NCBI RefSeq assembly: GCF_000383595.1
Contig: NZ_KB911581.1
Location: forward strand, 8,205,519 to 8,269,518
Source: Streptomyces bottropensis ATCC 25435
GTDB lineage: Bacteria > Actinomycetota > Actinomycetes > Streptomycetales > Streptomycetaceae
DNA: 64,000 nt
Direction of reading: 5' to 3'
Shown: positions 1-6,474 of the stretch, piece by piece
Layout of the letters: each line of letters begins with the position of its first letter
Numbering within the stretch: the first letter of the stretch is position 1
Notes under the pieces: generated by a model
Database searches by the model: none
What the model was told of the DNA's origin: nothing
The model's input: the letters and a program-made list of their open reading frames with translations, nothing else
Made by a program: the position numbers and the translations under genes

Positions 1-56
1 TGCAACGAGTGAAACTCTAGCATCCCGATCGCAGTGCTCGGAAATCCGTATCCGAG

Positions 57-73
57 AGGCCGCCGGGCGGCCT
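57..73. terminator. Short perfect palindrome downstream of sepX
   Basis: AGGCCGCC-G-GGCGGCCT is a perfect dyad just beyond the sepX stop codon. The loop is only one base, so a real hairpin would open the inner pairs. No T-tract follows. It may act as a weak factor-independent terminator for the minus-strand operon. Confidence 0.3.
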
Positions 74-123
74 GCGGCCGGCTCCTGGCTGGTCAGCGGA
101 GTGGGAGATCCGGGGCCGCGTGA

Positions 124-1494
124 TCACTCGTTGGCCGCTCGGGGGCGGTCGCCGTCCTCGTACTGGTCGAAGAGCGGCGTGCGCCCCCGCTCGCGGGAGC
201 GGCGCGCGGACGCGGCCCGGCGGGCGTCGGAGCGGCCACCGTCGGGGGCGTCACCCGCCTCGCCCGCGCCGGCGTCCTGCGCCCCCTCCCCGCCGTCACG
301 CTCCCCCTCCGGCTCACGCCCGGGGGCGGGCGCGGAGTGGGACGGGGCGCCCGAGGAGCCGTGCGGGTCGGCCGCGCTGGAGCGCGCGGAGCTCCACGCG
401 TCCGGGGCACCGAGGTCGACGCCGGAGGTGGCCCGGGGTGCGACCGGCGCGGTGACGTACGTCGGGAGCGGCACGGGGACGGGGTCCCAGCTGTCGCCCT
501 GGCCGGGCCGCCGCTGGCGCTCGCGCTGCTGGTCGACCCATTCGGCGTGGTCGGTCTGCTCGACGAGTGCGCGGCGGTCGGCCGCGAGGGCGGTCAGCTC
601 GGCCCTGCTCTCCTCGTTCTCGGGTCCGTCCTCCGGCTCGTCGGTGTCCACCGGGTCCGGTGCGGGGCGCCGCCGCTGGGGCTGCCGCTCCCGCAGTCGC
701 TGCGCCGCCACCTCGGCCTGGCGCCGGTCCATCGTGTACGCGAACCGCTTCAGCTCATGGCGGCGCAGGTGCGCGATGTACGTGCTCAGCAGCACCGCCG
801 GTACGGCCGGCGCCCACAGGAAGGCGAGTCCGCCGACCGCCGCGACGATCGCGCCGAGCGAGAAGGCGAGGAAGAGCAGCACCGTCGTACGCCGTCGGCG
901 CGCGAGCACCTTCGAGCGCTGGGCCCGCGCCTTGGCCTCCGCCGAGTTGGCCCGGCGCGCGGCCGCCGTCTGCTGGTCCGCATACTGCTTGTCCGGCCGC
1001 TGCTGGTCCGCACGCTGCTGGTCCGCACGCTTCGCGCGCGCGGGAGCCGGCGGGTGAGGCGCCCCCTGCTTGGCCTGCGGCGCCCCGCCCTGCTGGGGCA
1101 ACGGCTTCGACTGTGCCGGAGCGGGCGCCTGCGCCGCCGGTTTCCCCGGCTGCTGGGGCTGCTGTCCCTGCTGCGCCGACTCACCTCGCTCCGCCGGCAA
1201 TCGGGCCTTCGTGTGCTCCCGGTGCGGGGGCATGGCGAAGGCCCGGACGTCCACCGAGTCGGTGACGCCGTCCGGTTCGGCGCTGGGCTCCCCCTCTTCG
1301 GTGGAGCGCGCCCGCAGGTCCTTGGCGTATCGGCGCTCCATCCCCGCCCGGCCGGAAAGCAGCCGGATGGCGGTGCTGAAGCGTTCCGTCGGACGGGCTT
1401 CGTTCAGCTCGTCCTGCCTACGGAGCCACATCGGCACCAAGTAGGCGGCCCAGGCCCCGACGATGACTGCGTAGATGAGGCCGCTGCTGCTCAC
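124..1494 (-). CDS. sepX: Divisome membrane protein SepX (GlpR-like)
   Basis: 456 aa from a GTG start. The N-terminus is a membrane segment running straight into basic residues (LIYAVIVGAWAAYLVPMWLRR). A long Pro/Gln/Ala-rich low-complexity stretch follows, then a second hydrophobic pair around residues 200-245 (LLFLAFSLGAIVAAVGGLAF), and a charged disordered C-terminus. This layout matches the actinobacterial SepX/GlpR family, which localises to septa in Streptomyces and is the membrane receptor of the gephyrin-like protein Glp in Corynebacterium. The glp gene lies 2 kb upstream on the same strand, which supports the call. A 222-bp AT-richer gap upstream (1495-1716) probably carries its own promoter. 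The family assignment rests on remembered motif and context, not a search. Confidence 0.85.
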   Translation of the reverse strand: MSSSGLIYAVIVGAWAAYLVPMWLRRQDELNEARPTERFSTAIRLLSGRAGMERRYAKDLRARSTEEGEPSAEPDGVTDSVDVRAFAMPPHREHTKARLPAERGESAQQGQQPQQPGKPAAQAPAPAQSKPLPQQGGAPQAKQGAPHPPAPARAKRADQQRADQQRPDKQYADQQTAAARRANSAEAKARAQRSKVLARRRRTTVLLFLAFSLGAIVAAVGGLAFLWAPAVPAVLLSTYIAHLRRHELKRFAYTMDRRQAEVAAQRLRERQPQRRRPAPDPVDTDEPEDGPENEESRAELTALAADRRALVEQTDHAEWVDQQRERQRRPGQGDSWDPVPVPLPTYVTAPVAPRATSGVDLGAPDAWSSARSSAADPHGSSGAPSHSAPAPGREPEGERDGGEGAQDAGAGEAGDAPDGGRSDARRAASARRSRERGRTPLFDQYEDGDRPRAANE

Positions 1495-1716
1495 GACTCA
1501 CACGGTAGAGGGGTTTGCGTGAGGCCATCCGCCAATTGAGCCGGTGTGTCGCACGATCCGGCTGATATTTCGAGCTTTTTTTGTGACCGATCCGATCAGC
1601 GGGCCACCGAGAGCACGAAATTAACGTGCTGAGAACGTCCCGAGAACGTCCCGACTCGTTCAAGCCGATCGTCGACCGATCGCCGCCGGGGCATTTTCTT
1701 CGAACACTTATTTCAT

Positions 1717-2358
1717 TTATTGAGGAGCTCCGGGCTTACCGGCGTCGGAAGCGGCGTTCCGCGCGTTCCGCGTCCGTTCCCGCTGCCAGCGGCCGAGCAG
1801 CCCCTCGGGGACCTCCTCCGCGGTGAGCGCGAAGACGAGATGGTCGCGCCAGGCTCCGTCGATGTGAAGATATCGTGGACGAAGACCTTCCTCCCGGAAT
1901 CCGAGTTTCTCCACCACCCGTCGGCTCGGCCGATTCTCGGGCCGAATGCAGACCTCGACGCGGTGCAGTCCGACGGTCCGGAAGCAGTGGTCCACGACGA
2001 GCGCGACGGCCGTCGGCATCACCCCGCGACCGGCCACCGACTCGTCGACCCAGTAGCCGACATGGCCGGAGCACATGGAGCCCCAGGTGATCCCGGCGAC
2101 CGTCAACTGCCCGACCAGCCGCCCCTGGTACTCGATCACGAACGGCAGCATCCGGCCCGCGTTGGCCTCCGCCCGCAGATGGCGGACCATCTGACGGTAC
2201 GTCGGCCGGTGCGCGACGGGCCCGCTGGGCGTGGGCGGCGGGATGGTCGCCTCCCAGGGCCGCAGCCAGTCCCGGTTGCGCCGGTTCACCTCGCGCCAGG
2301 CCCGCTGGTCACGCATCTTTATGGGCCGGAGAACGACCTCGCCGTCCACCAGCGCCAC
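1717..2358 (-). CDS. RimJ/RimL-type GNAT N-acetyltransferase
   Basis: 213 aa, GTG start, 17 bp downstream of the mog gene, so probably cotranscribed. The protein shows the GNAT acetyl-CoA core: a beta strand with GQLTVAGITWG, then GYWVDESVAGRGVMPTAVALVVDH, where the V-x-G-R-G segment is the pyrophosphate-binding loop, and the C-terminal GLHRVEVCIRPENRPSRRVV segment followed by EKLGF. This is the arrangement of the ribosomal-protein alanine acetyltransferases RimJ/RimL. The true acceptor is unknown. In many actinobacteria a rimJ-like gene sits between glp and sepX, as here. Confidence 0.85.
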   Translation of the reverse strand: MALVDGEVVLRPIKMRDQRAWREVNRRNRDWLRPWEATIPPPTPSGPVAHRPTYRQMVRHLRAEANAGRMLPFVIEYQGRLVGQLTVAGITWGSMCSGHVGYWVDESVAGRGVMPTAVALVVDHCFRTVGLHRVEVCIRPENRPSRRVVEKLGFREEGLRPRYLHIDGAWRDHLVFALTAEEVPEGLLGRWQRERTRNARNAASDAGKPGAPQ

Positions 2359-2375
2359 GGGCCAGGATGGGGTGT

Positions 2376-2906
2376 TCAGCTCGCACCCCCGTGGCCGGTT
2401 CTCGGGTGGTCCCCGCCGCGGAGCTGGTCGACGGCGTGGGTGAGCAGGGGTTCCAGCACGGCCAGGCCGTCCCGGACGCCGCCGGTCGAGCCGGGCAGGT
2501 TGACGATCAGGGTCCGGCCCGCGACTCCCGCGAGGCCCCGGGAGAGCGCCGCCGTCGGCACCTTGTCCCGGCCGTACGCCCTGATGGCCTCGGGGATGCC
2601 CGGCACCTCGTGGTCGAGGACCGCGCGGGTGGCCTCGGGGGTGCGGTCGGTGGGCGAGACGCCGGTCCCGCCGGTCGTCACGATCACGTCGTACCCGGCG
2701 GCGACACCGGCCCGCAGCGCGGCCTCCACGGGGTCGCCGTCCGGCACGACCTGAGGGCCGTCGACGGTGAAGCCGAAGCGCGTGAGCCCCTCGGCGATCA
2801 GGGGCCCGCCCCGGTCCTCGTAGACGCCGGCGGAGGCGCGGTTGGAGGCGGTCACGACCAGCGCGCGGTACGGCGCGGACCGGGTGCCGTCGGTGGGCGG
2901 CGTCAT
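2376..2906 (-). CDS. mog: MogA/MoaB-type molybdopterin adenylyltransferase-like protein
   Basis: 176 aa. The ATG start overlaps the moaC TGA in an ATGA, which points to translational coupling; a longer reading frame upstream is only the shadow of moaC. The MoCF-biosynthesis fold is evident: the strand ALVVTASNRASAG near the start, the DRGGPL segment, and the MPT-binding signature VIVTTGGTGVSPTDRTPEAT. MogA-type enzymes adenylylate molybdopterin before molybdate insertion. Neighbouring moaC and the moeA-like glp fit a cofactor role, although only a subset of the pathway is present here. Confidence 0.88.
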   Translation of the reverse strand: MTPPTDGTRSAPYRALVVTASNRASAGVYEDRGGPLIAEGLTRFGFTVDGPQVVPDGDPVEAALRAGVAAGYDVIVTTGGTGVSPTDRTPEATRAVLDHEVPGIPEAIRAYGRDKVPTAALSRGLAGVAGRTLIVNLPGSTGGVRDGLAVLEPLLTHAVDQLRGGDHPRTGHGGAS

Positions 2907-3385
2907 GTCCGGCTCCAGTCGCCCGACTTGCCGCCCGTCTTCTCCTCGACGCGGACGTCCGTGATGACCGCGCCCTTGTCGACCGCCTTGACCATGTCGA
3001 TCACCGTGAGGGCGGCGACGGAGACCGCGGTGAGGGCCTCCATCTCGACGCCCGTACGGTCGGTGGTCTTCACGGTGGCGAGGATCTCCACGGCGTCGTC
3101 CGCGACCGACAGGTCGACCTTGACGCCCGACACCGCGAGCGGGTGGCAGAGCGGGATCAGGTCCGGCGTACGTTTGGCGCCCATGATCCCGGCGATGCGC
3201 GCGGTGGCGAGGGCGTCGCCCTTGGGCACCCCCTCGCCGCGCAGCAGTTCGACCACTTTCGGCGAGACCAGGACCCGGCCGCTGGCGCGGGCGGTGCGCG
3301 CTGTCACGTCCTTCCCGGAGACGTCGACCATGCGGGCGGCGCCCGCCTCGTCGATGTGGGTCAGTCGGTCCTGCGGCGTACTCAT
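2903..3385 (-). CDS. moaC: Cyclic pyranopterin monophosphate synthase MoaC
   Basis: 160 aa, the usual MoaC length. Clear family blocks are GIMGAKRTPDLIPLCHPL, TTDRTGVEMEALTAVSVAAL and KAVDKGAVITDV; the conserved His-Pro and Asp-Lys residues line the active site in known MoaC structures. The enzyme converts the GTP-derived 3',8-cyclo intermediate made by MoaA into cyclic pyranopterin monophosphate, the second half of the first step in molybdenum cofactor synthesis. It overlaps mog by four bases and starts 84 bp after glp. Confidence 0.95.
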   Translation of the reverse strand: MSTPQDRLTHIDEAGAARMVDVSGKDVTARTARASGRVLVSPKVVELLRGEGVPKGDALATARIAGIMGAKRTPDLIPLCHPLAVSGVKVDLSVADDAVEILATVKTTDRTGVEMEALTAVSVAALTVIDMVKAVDKGAVITDVRVEEKTGGKSGDWSRT

Positions 3386-3469
3386 GGTGGTGTGACGCTC
3401 CCGGTCGGGGCCCGTCGCGGTGCGGCGCGCGCTCGGTTGTGCGCGACACGGTACGCCACCCCCGACGGT

Positions 3470-4792
3470 TCAGCCGAGCAGGACGACCTCGACCTCCGCG
3501 GCGGGCTCGACCGACGCGGTGTCCTCGGGGATCACGATCAGCGCGTCGGCGTGCGCGAGGGCCGCGACGAGGTGCGATCCGGCGCCCCCGACGGGCGTGA
3601 CCTCGCCGTCGGCGTACGTCCCGCGCAGATACTGGCGGCGTCCCGCGGGCGAGGTCAGCGCCTTGGGGGCGCGGAGGGTCGCCGTGGTCGTCCGGCGGTG
3701 GACGTCGGGCAGGCCCATCAGGGCGCGGATGGCGGGCCGGACGAAGATCTCGAAGGAGACGTACGACGACACCGGGTTGCCGGGCAGGGCGAGCAGCGGG
3801 GTGTGGTCGGGCCCGATGGTGCCGAAGCCCTGGGGTTTGCCGGGCTGCATGGCGAGCTTGCGGAAGTCGATGCCGGCGCCCTCCTCGTCCTCGTCGCCGA
3901 CGGACTCCAGGGCCTCCTTGACGACGTCGTACGCACCCACGCTGACCCCGCCGGTGGTGACGACCAGGTCGGCGCGGACGAGCTGGTCCTCGATGGTGGA
4001 GCGGAGGGTCTCGGCGTCGTCGGCGACGGCGCCGACGCGGTAGGCGATCGCGCCCGCGTCCCGCGCGGCGGCGGTGAGGGCGAAGCTGTTGGAGTCGTAG
4101 ATCTGGCCGGTGGCCGGGGTCTCGCCCGGCGGGACCAGTTCGCTGCCGGTGGAGAGCACCACCACGCGCGGGCGCGGGTGGACGCGTACCGAGGCGCGGC
4201 CGATGGCGGCCAGCAGTCCGATCTGCGGCGGGCCGAGGATCGTCCCCGCGGCCAGGGCGCGCTCACCGGCCTTCACGTCGCTGCCCTGCGCGCGTACGTG
4301 GGCGCGTGCCTCGGCGGCGCGGTGCACGGCGACCTGGCCGGTGGCGCCCTCGGGGTTCGCGCTGCGGGCGCGCATCCCCAGGACGGGTCCCTCGCCGAGG
4401 CCGCCGTCGGTCCACTCCACCGGGACGACCGCCTCCGCGCCGGGCGGCAGCGGGGCGCCGGTCATGATGCGGGCGGCCTCGCCGGGGCCGACCCGGGGTG
4501 GCTCGGCCTGGCCCGCCGCGACGTCCCCGATCACCGTGAGCACGGCCGGGAACTCCTCGCTCGCGCCCGCGACGTCCGCGACCCGTACCGCGTACCCGTC
4601 CATCGAGCTGTTGTCGAACGGCGGCAGTGACACCGGCACCGTGACGTCCTCGACCAGGACACAGCCCTGGGCGTCGAGGAGTTGCAGCTCGATGGGTTCC
4701 AGGGGGCGGACGGTGGCGAGGATGTCCTCCAGGTGCTCGGTCACCGACCAGAGGTGGTCCGGGTCGGTGGCGCGGGTCGCGGCGGTGCTCAA
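3470..4792 (-). CDS. glp: Gephyrin-like protein Glp (MoeA family)
   Basis: 440 aa, apparent TTG start five bases after the galU stop codon; no earlier in-frame start is available. All MoeA domains are visible: an N-terminal domain with DGYAVRVAD and GDVAAGQAEPPRV, the MIMTGAPLPPGAEAVVPVEW-type stretch, the MPT-binding-like core with VVVLSTGSELVPPGE and VVTTGGVSVGAYD, then LALPGNPVSSYVSFEIFV, and a beta-barrel domain IV. MoeA inserts molybdate into adenylylated molybdopterin. In Corynebacterium the MoeA paralogue located beside galU and glpR/sepX works with Wag31/DivIVA and the membrane receptor in cell division. The identical context here favours that moonlighting paralogue, but an enzymatic role is not excluded. 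Confidence 0.88.
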   Translation of the reverse strand: MSTAATRATDPDHLWSVTEHLEDILATVRPLEPIELQLLDAQGCVLVEDVTVPVSLPPFDNSSMDGYAVRVADVAGASEEFPAVLTVIGDVAAGQAEPPRVGPGEAARIMTGAPLPPGAEAVVPVEWTDGGLGEGPVLGMRARSANPEGATGQVAVHRAAEARAHVRAQGSDVKAGERALAAGTILGPPQIGLLAAIGRASVRVHPRPRVVVLSTGSELVPPGETPATGQIYDSNSFALTAAARDAGAIAYRVGAVADDAETLRSTIEDQLVRADLVVTTGGVSVGAYDVVKEALESVGDEDEEGAGIDFRKLAMQPGKPQGFGTIGPDHTPLLALPGNPVSSYVSFEIFVRPAIRALMGLPDVHRRTTTATLRAPKALTSPAGRRQYLRGTYADGEVTPVGGAGSHLVAALAHADALIVIPEDTASVEPAAEVEVVLLG

Positions 4793-4797
4793 TGTGA

Positions 4798-5712
4798 CTA
4801 CATCTCCTCGGCTACGTAACTGCGGAGCCAGGTCCGGAACTCCGGCCCCAGGTCCTCACGTTCGCATGCGAGTCTGACAATGGCACGCAAGTAGTCGCCA
4901 CGGTCACCGGTGTCATAGCGGCGGCCCTTGAAGACGACGCCGTGCACGGGGCCGCCGACCTTCTCGTCGGCTGCCAGCTGCTGGAGGGCGTCGGTGAGCT
5001 GGATCTCGCCGCCGCGGCCCGGCTCGGTGCGGCGCAGCACGTCGAAGATCTGCGGGGCGAGGACGTACCGGCCGATGATCGCGTAGTTCGACGGGGCGTC
5101 GGCCGCCTCCGGCTTCTCGACCATGCCCGTGACCTTGACGACGTCGCCGTCCTGCGTGGCCTCGACGGCGGCGCATCCGTAGAGGTGGATCTGCTCCGGC
5201 GCGACCTCCATGAGCGCGATGACGCTGCCGCCGTTCTCCTCCTGGACCTCGACCATGCGCTTCAGAAGGGGGTCGCGGGGGTCGATCAGGTCGTCGCCGA
5301 GGAGGACGGCGAAGGGTTCGTCGCCCACGTGCGGGGCGGCGCACAGGACGGCGTGGCCGAGGCCCTTGGGGTCGCCCTGGCGGACGTAGTGCATGGTCGC
5401 GAGGTCGCTGGACTCCTGGACCTTGGCGAGCCGGTGGGCGTCGCCCTTCTTCTGGAGGGCCGACTCCAGCTCGTAGTTGCGGTCGAAGTGGTCCTCAAGG
5501 GGGCGCTTGTTCCGGCCGGTGATCATCAGGACGTCGTCGAGACCCGCCGACGCGGCCTCCTCCACCACGTACTGGATCGCCGGCTTGTCGACCACCGGCA
5601 GCATCTCCTTGGGGGTCGCCTTGGTGGCCGGCAGGAACCGGGTTCCCAGACCCGCGGCGGGGATGACAGCCTTGCTGATCCTGGGGTTCGCCTCACTCAT
5701 GGGCGGAACCAT
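4798..5712 (-). CDS. galU: UTP-glucose-1-phosphate uridylyltransferase GalU
   Basis: 304 aa from ATG at 5712; an in-frame ATG at 5700 (MSEANPRISK) is an equally plausible start and neither has a strong Shine-Dalgarno. Nucleotidyltransferase motifs are AVIPAAGLGTRFLPATKA, the nucleotide-binding loop, then KEMLPVVDKPAIQYVVEE and VLLGDDLI. The product makes UDP-glucose for cell-wall glycopolymers, trehalose and exopolysaccharide. It is the first gene of the minus-strand run and is divergent from the cyclo-ligase gene, with an 81-bp shared promoter region. Confidence 0.95.
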   Translation of the reverse strand: MVPPMSEANPRISKAVIPAAGLGTRFLPATKATPKEMLPVVDKPAIQYVVEEAASAGLDDVLMITGRNKRPLEDHFDRNYELESALQKKGDAHRLAKVQESSDLATMHYVRQGDPKGLGHAVLCAAPHVGDEPFAVLLGDDLIDPRDPLLKRMVEVQEENGGSVIALMEVAPEQIHLYGCAAVEATQDGDVVKVTGMVEKPEAADAPSNYAIIGRYVLAPQIFDVLRRTEPGRGGEIQLTDALQQLAADEKVGGPVHGVVFKGRRYDTGDRGDYLRAIVRLACEREDLGPEFRTWLRSYVAEEM

Positions 5713-5793
5713 ATCCGGTGCCTTTGTGCGGAATCTGTGGCTCCGATGAATTCGTTCTCATATGAGCTGATTACGAAGAAACTGGAGCTGCCT

Positions 5794-6411
5794 GTGAGCC
5801 GGATGGGACCTGAACCGGAGCTTTCCAAGCGAATGTTGCGACGAGAGCTCCTCCTGGTGAGGAACGGGTTGACACCGGATGACGTCCGGAACACGACGGG
5901 CGCCCTTGCGGAACGCGCCCTCGGTCTGCCCGAGCTGGCGCACGCGCGGACGGTCGCGGCGTATGTCGCCGTAGGGAGTGAACCGGGCACGCTCGCGCTC
6001 CTCGACGCGCTCCGCGCCCGGGGCGTGCGCGTCCTGCTCCCGGTCCTGCTCCCCGACAACGACCTCGACTGGGGCGCCTACGCGGGAGAGGCCTCCCTCG
6101 CGCGCGTGCGGCACGGGGGCGGGCGCATGGCGCTCCTCGAACCCGTCGGCGAGCGCCTCGGCCCGGAGGCCGTGACCACCGCCGACGCGGTCCTGCTGCC
6201 GGGCCTGGCGGTCGACGCGCGCGGGATGCGGCTGGGGCGGGGCGGCGGCTCGTACGACCGCGTGCTGGCCCGCCTGGAACGCGCGGGCGCCGACCCGGCG
6301 CTGGTGGTGCTCCTGTACGACACGGAGGTCGTGGACCGGGTCCCCGAGGAGCCGCACGACCGCCCGGTGCACGCGGTGGTGACCCCGGCGGGGGTACGAC
6401 GGTTCCGGTGA
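5794..6411 (+). CDS. 5-formyltetrahydrofolate cyclo-ligase
   Basis: 205 aa from GTG 5794, chosen because GGAG lies 6-7 bases upstream; an in-frame ATG at 5746 would add 16 residues with no clear ribosome site. The basic N-terminal K-R-M-L-R-R-E-L-L motif and the C-terminal GMRLGRGGGSYDRVLARL signature (ATP/folate binding) identify the family. It converts 5-formyl-THF and ATP to 5,10-methenyl-THF, recycling an inhibitory folate storage form. Its 3' end faces the penicillin acylase gene across a strong bidirectional terminator. Confidence 0.93.
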   Translation: MSRMGPEPELSKRMLRRELLLVRNGLTPDDVRNTTGALAERALGLPELAHARTVAAYVAVGSEPGTLALLDALRARGVRVLLPVLLPDNDLDWGAYAGEASLARVRHGGGRMALLEPVGERLGPEAVTTADAVLLPGLAVDARGMRLGRGGGSYDRVLARLERAGADPALVVLLYDTEVVDRVPEEPHDRPVHAVVTPAGVRRFR

Positions 6412-6420
6412 CCCGGACAC

Positions 6421-6458
6421 GGAAGCGGCCCCCCACGCGTGCGTGGAGGGCCGCTTCC
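6421..6458. terminator. Bidirectional terminator between convergent genes
   Basis: GGAAGCGGCC at the left pairs with GGCCGCTTCC at the right, and the inner CCACGC/GCGTGG also pairs, giving a long near-perfect stem. It sits 9 bp after the cyclo-ligase stop codon and 16 bp from the acylase stop codon. Confidence 0.85.
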
Positions 6459-6474
6459 GGCGTTCAGGAGGGCG

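Noticed and set aside
2906..3449. N-terminal extension of the mog gene
   Set aside because: It is out-of-frame translation of moaC. The ATGA overlap fixes the true start at 2906.
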